Positions 26,814 to 33,515 of a stretch of DNA of 64,000 bases are shown in pieces. The first letter of the stretch is position 1; the number at the start of each line of letters is the position of its first letter. Origin of the DNA: Amycolatopsis sp. NBC_00345 (GTDB lineage: Bacteria > Actinomycetota > Actinomycetes > Mycobacteriales > Pseudonocardiaceae); assembly GCF_036116635.1 (NCBI RefSeq), contig NZ_CP107995.1, positions 434,001 through 498,000 of the forward strand, given 5' to 3'. Below the pieces are notes generated by a model. The model was not told the DNA's origin and did not search any database. It saw only the letters and a list, made by a program, of their open reading frames with translations. The position numbers and the translations under genes were made by a program.

Positions 26814-26847
26814 CGCTGGGCTGTTCGGGCCGGGCCTGCCGAAAGCG

Positions 26848-26925
26848 CCCCAATGTGGCGTTGGTTGCGTTGGACGCACCCAATGTGGCGTTCGGTGCGT
26901 TGGGCGCACCGAACGCCACATTGGG
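26848..26925. repeat. Long palindrome with preceding half copy, CAATGTGGCGTT family
   Basis: Perfect 21-base arms (26879-26899 and 26905-26925, beginning CCCAATGTGGCGTTCGGTG) have a 5-base loop. A degenerate direct copy of the left arm (CCCCAATGTGGCGTTGGTTG) precedes it at 26848-26867. The helicase stop is 35 bases upstream, so a terminator role for that gene is likely. Confidence 0.6.
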
Positions 26926-27174
26926 GCGCATTGGGCGGGGCCGTCTCCTGGTTTCGCCGGTGAGACCAGGATCTGCTGGGCGCCGGTGACGGGCGATACG
27001 CCGGTGATGGTCGGAATGCCCTCAGTGTCCGGATTTCATGATCACTCCGCGTGTCGCCGTGAGTCCGGCGGCGCCACCATCGACGGTCACGCTGAGTATG
27101 TGCCGGCGATCACTCCGTCAGGCGATTTACTCTTTCCGGACCGTGGTCGGGCCATGTTGCCGAACCGTGTCCAA

Positions 27175-27204
27175 TTGGTGTCATTTAATCGATCCAGCTA
27201 TCTT
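27175..27204 (+). promoter_or_regulatory. Sigma-70-type promoter of the sugar ABC operon
   Basis: TTGGTG at 27175-27180 and TATCTT at 27199-27204 are 18 bases apart, a reasonable -35/-10 pair. Transcription would begin near 27211, about 100 bases before the first gene and just before the palindromic operator. Confidence 0.55.
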
Positions 27205-27222
27205 CCGCGAAGTCGCTCAGCG

Positions 27223-27249
27223 GCATATGTTGTCGGCCACAACATATGC
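27223..27249. promoter_or_regulatory. 27-bp palindromic operator, probable ROK-regulator site
   Basis: Perfect 11-base arms GCATATGTTGT and ACAACATATGC surround a 5-base centre CGGCC. The AT-rich inverted repeat lies just past the predicted transcription start, where a bound repressor blocks elongation. The ROK-family regulator gene at the end of the operon is the obvious candidate to bind it. Confidence 0.7.
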
Positions 27250-27308
27250 GCGTCGGTGCGCCGGATCCCCGGATCACCGCCCGCGAGCATGATCCGGAAG
27301 GAACGAGG

Positions 27309-28442
27309 ATGCGCAGCAGAACCCTTACCCTCCTTGCCGCCACGGTGAGCACCGGTCTGGTGCTGACCGCTTGCGGTGCCAACTCCAACTCCGGGGGCTC
27401 TGGGGACAGCTCCTCCTCGGCCTCCGCCCCGGCGGGCGGGGGCGCCAGCGGCAAGGTCGGCGTGATCCTCCCGGAGACCGCCACCTCCGCCCGGTGGGAG
27501 GCCTTCGACAAGCCGATGCTGCAGACCGCACTGCAGGCCCAGGGCTTCTCGGCGGACATCCAGAACGCCCAGGGCGACAACCAGAAGTTCTCGACGCTGG
27601 CCGACGGCTTCATCAGCCAGGGCGTCAAGGTCCTGATCATCGCCCCGTCCGACCCGGCGGTCGGCGCGGCCATCGAGGCCAAGGCGAAGACCGCGGGCAT
27701 CCCGGTCATCGACTACGACCGTCCGAGCCTCGGCGGCTCGGCCGACTACTACGTCTCGTTCGACAACGAGAAGGTCGGCGAGCTTCAGGCCCAGGGCCTG
27801 GTCGACGCGCTGAAGGGCAAGCCGAAGCCCGCCATCGTGCAGATCGAGGGCGCGCCGACGGACAACAACGCCACCCTGTTCGGCGACGGCCACGACAAGA
27901 TCCTCAAGCCGCTGTACGACTCGGGCGCCATGACGCTGGTCCGCAAGCAGGCCATCAACGACTGGGACCCGCAGCTCGGCAACACCACGTTCGAGCAGAT
28001 CTTCACCAACGCCAACGGCAAGGTCGACGGCGTCGTGGCGGCGAACGACGAGCTGGCGGGCGCGGTCATCACCGTGCTGCAGAAGAACCACCTCAACGGC
28101 AAGGTCCCCGTCACCGGCCAGGACTCCACCGCGGCCGGCCTGCAGGCCATCCTGCGTGGCGACCAGACGCTGACGATCTTCAAGCCGATCAAGGAAGAGG
28201 CGGAGAACACCGCGAAGCTGGCCGCCGCGCTGGCGAAGAACGACACGGCCGCCGCCGACGCGATCGCCACGGGCAAGCTGCACGACCCGAAGAACAACCG
28301 TGACCTCAAGTCGGTCCTGCTGAACCCGCAGCTGATCACCATCAACAACGTCAAGGACGTCGTCACCCAGGGCTACGTCAAGGCGTCGGAGATCTGCACC
28401 GGCGACCTCGCCGCCAAGTGCACCCAGTACGGCATCTCCTGA
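27309..28442 (+). CDS. Sugar (xylose-type) ABC transporter substrate-binding lipoprotein
   Basis: This 377-residue exported lipoprotein has signal peptide MRSRTLTLLAATVSTGLVLTAC with lipid-modified Cys at about residue 22, then a Ser/Gly linker and a periplasmic-binding-protein type I fold (KVGVILPETATSARWEAFDKPM, ALTAQGF-like, DGFISQGVKVLIIAPSDP, VSFDNEKVGELQAQGL, GVVAANDELAGAVI). The order and motifs resemble XylF and related pentose binders. AAGGAACGAGG precedes the ATG directly. It is the first gene of the operon, under the palindromic operator. A hairpin after its stop may raise its yield relative to the membrane genes. The exact sugar is not certain. Confidence 0.9.
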   Translation: MRSRTLTLLAATVSTGLVLTACGANSNSGGSGDSSSSASAPAGGGASGKVGVILPETATSARWEAFDKPMLQTALQAQGFSADIQNAQGDNQKFSTLADGFISQGVKVLIIAPSDPAVGAAIEAKAKTAGIPVIDYDRPSLGGSADYYVSFDNEKVGELQAQGLVDALKGKPKPAIVQIEGAPTDNNATLFGDGHDKILKPLYDSGAMTLVRKQAINDWDPQLGNTTFEQIFTNANGKVDGVVAANDELAGAVITVLQKNHLNGKVPVTGQDSTAAGLQAILRGDQTLTIFKPIKEEAENTAKLAAALAKNDTAAADAIATGKLHDPKNNRDLKSVLLNPQLITINNVKDVVTQGYVKASEICTGDLAAKCTQYGIS

Positions 28443-28470
28443 GCTGACTGAGTAGCACACCCCGTTACCG

Positions 28471-28511
28471 CCGGGCCGGGATGCGTACCCCGACGACGCA
28501 TCCCGGCCCGG
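28471..28511 (+). terminator. Intra-operon hairpin after the binding-protein gene
   Basis: Arms of 16 bases, CCGGGCCGGGATGCGT (28471-28486) and ACGCATCCCGGCCCGG (28496-28511), have a 9-base loop in the 96-base gap between the binding-protein and ATPase genes. It probably acts as a leaky terminator or a 3'-end stabiliser, so that the binding protein is made in excess. Confidence 0.65.
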
Positions 28512-28538
28512 TACCCACGCGAGAGATATGCGAACCCC

Positions 28539-29312
28539 ATGAGCGAGCCCATTCTCGACATCAAAGGCCTGAACAAGAGCTTCGGCCCGGTCCACGTCCT
28601 GCACGACGTGAATTTCGCCGTGCGCGCGGGCGAGGTGACCGCGCTGGTCGGTGACAACGGCGCCGGCAAGTCGACCCTCGTCAAGTGCGTCGCCGGCATC
28701 CACCCCTACGACACGGGCACGGTGCTGTTCAACGGCGAGCCGGCCCACATCCACAGCCCCAAGGACGCGGGCGAGCTCGGCATCGAGGTCGTCTACCAGG
28801 ACCTCGCGCTGGCCGACAACCTCGACATCGTGCAGAACATGTTCCTCGGCCGCGAGCGCGGCAGCCGCTGGCTGCTCGACGAGGCCAGCATGGAGAAGGC
28901 CGCGCGCGAAACGCTGGCGTCTCTTTCGGTGCGGACCGTGAAGTCCGTGCGCACGCCCGTTTCCGCGTTGTCGGGTGGCCAGCGCCAGACCGTCGCGATC
29001 GCGAAGTCGGTGCTGTGGAACAGCAAGGTCGTGATCCTCGACGAGCCGACGGCCGCGCTCGGCGTCGCGCAGACCCGGCAGGTGCTGGACCTGGTCCGCC
29101 GGCTCGCGGAGCAGGGCCTCGGCGTGGTCCTGATCAGCCACAACATGGCCGACGTCTTCGAGGTCGCCGACCGCGTCAACGTGCTGTACCTGGGCCGTCT
29201 CGTGGCGGAGGTCCAGACCAAGGACGTGAACCACAGCCAGGTCGTCGAACTGATCACCGCGGGCCGGTCGGGCGACCTCGGCTTGGCCCGCCCCGAAGCC
29301 GTCGCGCTGTGA
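28539..29312 (+). CDS. Sugar ABC transporter ATP-binding protein (single domain)
   Basis: This 257-residue ATPase has Walker A GDNGAGKST near residue 40, signature LSGGQRQT near 145 and Walker B VVILDEPTAALG near 168, then the switch His in LISHNMADVFEVADRV. Xylose/ribose ATPases such as XylG and RbsA usually carry two tandem domains. Here only one is present, so it should act as a homodimer. It follows the binding-protein gene and overlaps the permease gene by 4 bases. Confidence 0.92.
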   Translation: MSEPILDIKGLNKSFGPVHVLHDVNFAVRAGEVTALVGDNGAGKSTLVKCVAGIHPYDTGTVLFNGEPAHIHSPKDAGELGIEVVYQDLALADNLDIVQNMFLGRERGSRWLLDEASMEKAARETLASLSVRTVKSVRTPVSALSGGQRQTVAIAKSVLWNSKVVILDEPTAALGVAQTRQVLDLVRRLAEQGLGVVLISHNMADVFEVADRVNVLYLGRLVAEVQTKDVNHSQVVELITAGRSGDLGLARPEAVAL

Positions 29313-30766
29313 GCAACGAGAAAGAACCGGACATGACTGAGACCCCTGCCAAGCCCGCGCAGCCGGACACCTCGGCGAACGCGATCGCCGACTTCGGCAT
29401 CGACACGACGTCGATGTCCACGGGCGAGGCGATCAAGGACTACTTCGCGCGGATGAAGGACGGCCAGCTCGGGTCGATCCCGGCCGTGCTCGGCGTGATC
29501 GTGCTGGCGATCCTGTTCAGCGCCCTGTCGGGCGACTTCTTCACGCTGCGGAACATCGCGAACCTGCTCGCGCAGGGCGCGGGCCAGACCATCATCGCCA
29601 TGGGCATCGTGTTCGTGCTGCTGCTGGGGGAGATCGACCTCTCCGCCGGCACCGCGTCCGGCCTCTGCGCCTCGGTGATGGCCCTGCACTACGTGCGCAA
29701 CGGCAACCTGCTGGGCTCCATGGGCACGGGCGTGTTCATCTCCTTCCTGGTGGTGCTCGGCATCGCGGTCGTGCTGGCCGTGCTGCAGCGCATCTGGGCG
29801 GGCGCGGCGATCGCGGCGCTCGGCATCGTGGTCATCGCGATCGGCGTGCCGGTGAACGCGTGGCTCGAAATGCTGATCGCGATCTGCGTCGGCACCGCGA
29901 TCGGCTGCATCACCGGCTTCCTGGTGTCGAAGATCGGCATGCCGTCCTTCGTCGTGACGCTGGCGCTGTTCATCGTCTGGCAGGGCGTGATCCTGCAGTT
30001 CATCGGCGAGGGCGGCACGCTGCCGATCAGCACCAGCGAAACGCTGAACGCGGTCGCGAACGGCAACCTGTCCATCGCGGGCAGCTGGATCCTGTTCATC
30101 CTCGCGGCCGGCGGTTTCGCGCTCGTCTCGCTGGGCCAGCACTTCTCCCGGCTCAAGCGCGGCCTGGTGGTCCAGCCGACGCCGATCGTGCTGTTCAAGG
30201 TCGGCGTCGTCGCGGTGATCGCCGCGGTGGCGACCTACCTGCTGACGATCAACCGCTCGTCGAGCAGCCTCGCGGTGATCGAGGGCGTCCCGTTCGTGGT
30301 CCCGATCGTGCTGGTGCTGCTGGTCGCGGGCACCTACGTGCTCAACCGCACCCGCTACGGCCGGCACATCTACGCGGTCGGCGGCAACAAGGAGGCGGCC
30401 CGCCGCGCCGGCATCAACGTGGCGAAGCTGCGCACCAGCGTGTTCGTGATCAGCTCGACCTTCGCCGCGATCGGCGCGATCGTCTACTCGTCGAAGATCG
30501 GCGCGGTCAACCCGCAGTCCGGTGGCCTCAACACGCTGCTGTTCGCGGTGGGCGCCGCGGTCATCGGCGGCACCTCGCTGTTCGGCGGCAAGGGCCGGAT
30601 GATCGACGCGGTGATCGGCGGGACCGTGCTGGCCATCGTGACCAACGGGCTCGGCCTGCTCCAGCAGTCCTCGGCCGTGGTCAACATCGTCACGGGCCTG
30701 GTCCTGATGCTCGCTGCCTCGGTGGACGCGCTATCGCGGCGCCGAGCGGCTGCGTCGGCACGCTGA
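29309..30766 (+). CDS. Sugar ABC transporter permease (XylH-like)
   Basis: This 485-residue integral membrane protein begins with about 65 hydrophilic residues, then shows 10-12 predicted transmembrane helices. The conserved loop GGNKEAARRAGINVAKLRTSVFVISS and the early LLLGEIDLSAGTASGLCAS mark the branched/ribose-xylose permease family. The size matches XylH-type permeases, which are longer than RbsC. The GTG at 29309 overlaps the ATPase stop (GTGA); an internal ATG at 29333 lacks a better ribosome-binding site. It likely works as a homodimer on the ATPase dimer. Confidence 0.9.
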   Translation: MSNEKEPDMTETPAKPAQPDTSANAIADFGIDTTSMSTGEAIKDYFARMKDGQLGSIPAVLGVIVLAILFSALSGDFFTLRNIANLLAQGAGQTIIAMGIVFVLLLGEIDLSAGTASGLCASVMALHYVRNGNLLGSMGTGVFISFLVVLGIAVVLAVLQRIWAGAAIAALGIVVIAIGVPVNAWLEMLIAICVGTAIGCITGFLVSKIGMPSFVVTLALFIVWQGVILQFIGEGGTLPISTSETLNAVANGNLSIAGSWILFILAAGGFALVSLGQHFSRLKRGLVVQPTPIVLFKVGVVAVIAAVATYLLTINRSSSSLAVIEGVPFVVPIVLVLLVAGTYVLNRTRYGRHIYAVGGNKEAARRAGINVAKLRTSVFVISSTFAAIGAIVYSSKIGAVNPQSGGLNTLLFAVGAAVIGGTSLFGGKGRMIDAVIGGTVLAIVTNGLGLLQQSSAVVNIVTGLVLMLAASVDALSRRRAAASAR

Positions 30767-30789
30767 CGCGTGATGGGACAATCAGGCCG

Positions 30790-31959
30790 GTGAGCAGCTC
30801 ACCCGTCGCACGACCCGATGAGGTGCGCCGGCACAACCGCACGACGCTGCTCCGCCTGCTGCACGTCAGCGGGCCGAGCACCCGTGCGGTGCTGGCCACC
30901 CAGCTGGGGCTCAACCGCAGCACGATCAAGACGCTCGTCGACGGGCTCGCGGAAGCGGGGGTCGTCGAGGAGAAGGTGCCGAGGCCGGGACGAGGGGCGG
31001 GCCGCCCCTCGCTCCTGGTCCTGCCCCAGCCGCACGCGGCGGTCGTGCTCGCGGTCGACCTCCAGGTCGAGCACGTCGCGATCGCGCTGGTGGGGCTGGG
31101 CGGCCAGATCCTCGGCCGCAACAGCTGGAACCTGCACGGCCGGACGCGCACCCCGGACGAGGTGATCACGCACGTGATCGAGTCGGCGGCGGTGCTGGCG
31201 GGCGACCTCGGGGTCGAGCCCGTGGCGGCCGGGGTCTCCGTGCCCGGCGTCGTGCGGCGGGCCGACGGCTACGTCCACGAAGCGCCCAACCTGCGCTGGA
31301 CCGACGTCGCCCTCGGCGAGCGGCTGAACGCCGTGCTGAAGATCCCGATCCTGGTCGGCAACGACGCGGAGCTGGGCGCCGTGGCCGAACACCTGCGGGG
31401 CGCGGCCCGCGGCTCGTCCGACGCCGTATACGTCTCCGCGGACGTGGGTGTCGGCGGCGGCGTGATCGCCCAGGGCTCGTCGCTGCGGGGCGGCGCGGGC
31501 TACGTCGGCGAGATCGGCCACATGGTCATCCGCCCGGGCGGACGGCCCTGTTACTGCGGCAGCAGCGGCTGCTGGGAGACCGAGATCGGCGAGGCCGCGC
31601 TGTGCCGGGCACTGGGCCTGCCGGAGGAAACCCCGCGCGGCGCCATCCTGTTCGAGCTGCGGGAGCTGTCCCGCAACCCGGAGGAGGCCGCGTCCCGGCT
31701 CGCGGAGTTCACCGAGTGGCTGACCCTCGGCCTGGTCAACGTGGTGAACCTGCTGGGCCCGCAGCTCGTCGTGCTGGGCGACCTGCTCACGGTGCTGCCG
31801 GAGTCGGTGGTGCGCGCGACCGCCGAGGAGGTCGGCCGGCGCAGCCTGGTCAGCCGCGCGGTCGGCGGCACCCGGATCGTCAGCTCGGCCCTCGGCGCGG
31901 ACGTGAAGCTGCTGGGCGCGGCCGAGGTGGCCTTCGAAGTGGTCCTGGACACGGTCTGA
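30790..31959 (+). CDS. ROK-family transcriptional regulator
   Basis: This 389-residue regulator has an N-terminal winged helix (VRRHNRTTLLRLLHVSGPSTRAVLATQLGLNRSTIKTLVDGL, about residues 12-54, written here in part) followed by a ROK sugar-kinase-like domain. The structural zinc motif CYCGSSGCWE is intact, as are the VSADVGVGGGVI phosphate loop and GHMVIRPGG. NagC/XylR-type ROK regulators bind palindromes and release them on binding a sugar. It is 23 bases after the permease gene. GACAAT lies 7 bases before its GTG, so it may have its own leaderless promoter. The likely target is the palindrome at 27223-27249. Confidence 0.92.
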   Translation: MSSSPVARPDEVRRHNRTTLLRLLHVSGPSTRAVLATQLGLNRSTIKTLVDGLAEAGVVEEKVPRPGRGAGRPSLLVLPQPHAAVVLAVDLQVEHVAIALVGLGGQILGRNSWNLHGRTRTPDEVITHVIESAAVLAGDLGVEPVAAGVSVPGVVRRADGYVHEAPNLRWTDVALGERLNAVLKIPILVGNDAELGAVAEHLRGAARGSSDAVYVSADVGVGGGVIAQGSSLRGGAGYVGEIGHMVIRPGGRPCYCGSSGCWETEIGEAALCRALGLPEETPRGAILFELRELSRNPEEAASRLAEFTEWLTLGLVNVVNLLGPQLVVLGDLLTVLPESVVRATAEEVGRRSLVSRAVGGTRIVSSALGADVKLLGAAEVAFEVVLDTV

Positions 31960-31996
31960 GCCGTTCCCGCCCGGAACCACCCTCGCTGAACGCGCC

Positions 31997-32038
31997 GACC
32001 GCCTCGTGAAGACCGCCTCGTGAAGACCGCCTTGTGAA
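31997..32038 (+). repeat. Three tandem 14-bp repeats
   Basis: The unit GACCGCCTCGTGAA occurs three times in a row (31997-32010, 32011-32024 and 32025-32038, the last with one change). It lies just past the ROK gene. Slippage repeats of this size may vary in number between strains. No role is apparent. Confidence 0.7.
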
Positions 32039-32050
32039 GACCCTGGAACG

Positions 32051-32089
32051 CCGGAAGCGGCAGGCGCATCGGGCGCCTGCCGCTTCCGG
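32051..32089. terminator. Bidirectional terminator after the ROK gene
   Basis: Arms of 17 bases, CCGGAAGCGGCAGGCGC and its complement GCGCCTGCCGCTTCCGG, have a 5-base loop. It serves the ROK gene and the small converging gene at 32110-32289. Confidence 0.75.
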
Positions 32090-32109
32090 TCGAGTTCCTT
32101 GGGGACCCC

Positions 32110-32289
32110 TTACTTCTGGATCTCCGCGGCCAGCTCCTTGAGCTTGGCCTCGTGCTCATGGGCGTGGTGCCCGCAGAAGAGCAGTTCTCCTCCGGAGCTG
32201 AGCACGGCGCGTACTTGTGCCGCGGCCCCGCACCGGTCGCAACGGTCGACGGCGGTCAATTCGGGGCGGGTGAGCGTGGGTGATGTCAT
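32110..32289 (-). CDS. Small zinc-ribbon protein (DUF7455 type)
   Basis: This 59-residue protein MTSPTLTRPELTAVDRCDRC... has CxxC (CDRC) near residue 17 and CGHH near residue 40, forming a Cys3-His or similar zinc site, with a C-terminal helix HEHEAKLKELAAEIQK. Small proteins of this pattern are common in actinobacteria and of unknown role; DNA or protein binding is possible. GGGAGACC precedes the ATG. The gene would be easy to miss because of its size, but the codon bias and motif are clear. Confidence 0.78.
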   Translation of the reverse strand: MTSPTLTRPELTAVDRCDRCGAAAQVRAVLSSGGELLFCGHHAHEHEAKLKELAAEIQK

Positions 32290-32555
32290 GGGGGGTCTCC
32301 CTCCGTCCCGGTACCGGTTGCCCGGTACCTCGATCCAGCTACGCCCACTTCGGCACTGATGCCTTCGGCGGGATCGCCTCCGGCTCCGCGGTGTTCGTGC
32401 TTCCACTCTTGCAGACGTTTGGCGGCCCGCAAGTGTTCCCGCACCGGTGGGACCTGTGTCACGCCGAATTACCCCGGTTGTCGTAATGGTTTCCCGATCC
32501 TTAGGACCAGATGCCCCGATGGCCCCTGTTTTCCGAGGTCAGGCACCATGCAGGG

Positions 32556-33422
32556 GTGGGTTCAGCACGCGTCGCCGACCGGGTCGGCACCATTCCGGCA
32601 CCGGTCTTGTTCGTTCTCAGCGGAATTTCGATGTATGCCGGTGCGGCCATCGCGGTCGGCCTTTTCGGGCAGTCGACGCCGGCCGGCGTGGCTTGGCTGC
32701 GGTGCCTCGGGGCGGCCGTGGTGCTGCTCGCCTGGCGGCGGCCGCCCCGGGCCGCGTGGCGGGGACGGCGGCTGCTGCTGGCCGCCGCGTTCGGGGTCGT
32801 CACGGCGCTGATGAACGTGGCCTTCTACGAGGCCATCGCGCGCCTGCCGCTGGGCACCGTGGTCGCGCTGGAGTTCGCCGGCCCCGTGGTCGTCGCGGCT
32901 TGGGGGTCCCGCTCGCGCCGGGATTTCGCCGCGCTGGCGCTGGTGGCCGCCGGGGTGGTCGCGATCGCCGACGTCCGGCTCGAAGGCAGCGCGCTGGGCG
33001 TGGTGTTCGCGCTCGCCGCGGCGGCCGCGTGGGCGGGCTACATCGTGCTCGGCAAACGCGTCGCGGTGGGCGGCAACGGCCTCGACAGCCTCGCGATCGG
33101 CTTCGTGGCGGCGACCGTGCTGCTGTCCCCCTTGGCGTTCGGCACGGGAGAAGTGTGGTCTTCGCCACGTCTGCTCGTGCTCGGGATCGGTGTAGGGGTG
33201 CTCTCGACCGTGGTGCCGTACGCGCTCGACCAGCTGGTGCTGCGACGCGTCGGCCAGGCCCGGTTCGCCGTGCTGCTCGCCCTGCTGCCGGTGACGGCCG
33301 GGGTGATCGGCTTCGTGGCGCTGACCCAGGTGCCGAGCCTGACCGAGGCGCTGGGCACCCTCGCGGTGGTCGCCGGCGTCGCGGCGCGCGGCCGGGACAA
33401 GGCCGTGGTGCCGCCGGGCTGA
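32556..33422 (+). CDS. EamA/RhtA-type amino-acid or metabolite exporter
   Basis: This 288-residue protein is predicted to have ten transmembrane helices in two EamA repeats (first repeat to about residue 140, second from about 145). The motifs NVAFYEAIARLPLGTVVALEFAGPV and VPYALDQLVLRRVGQARFAVLLALLPV correspond to the conserved EamA segments. RhtA relatives export threonine or homoserine, but specificity cannot be read here. The GTG at 32556 is used since CACCAT lies 6 bases upstream (leaderless); an ATG at 32511 would add 15 residues. The 266 bases before it hold no gene. Confidence 0.88.
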   Translation: MGSARVADRVGTIPAPVLFVLSGISMYAGAAIAVGLFGQSTPAGVAWLRCLGAAVVLLAWRRPPRAAWRGRRLLLAAAFGVVTALMNVAFYEAIARLPLGTVVALEFAGPVVVAAWGSRSRRDFAALALVAAGVVAIADVRLEGSALGVVFALAAAAAWAGYIVLGKRVAVGGNGLDSLAIGFVAATVLLSPLAFGTGEVWSSPRLLVLGIGVGVLSTVVPYALDQLVLRRVGQARFAVLLALLPVTAGVIGFVALTQVPSLTEALGTLAVVAGVAARGRDKAVVPPG

Positions 33423-33515
33423 GCGGACAGCCCGGCGGACGCCGGATCGGGCCAGGGCGGGCCGGAGCCGCGTCTCAGGCGGCCGAAGCGGGCTCCGGCC
33501 GCCCGGGACCACGGA

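Larger units (their letters stand above)
26926..27308. promoter_or_regulatory. Regulatory region upstream of the sugar ABC operon
   Basis: No gene is seen in this stretch of about 380 bases. It becomes AT-rich from about 27100, which stands out against the surroundings. It contains the promoter (27175-27204) and palindromic operator (27223-27249) listed separately. Confidence 0.6.
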
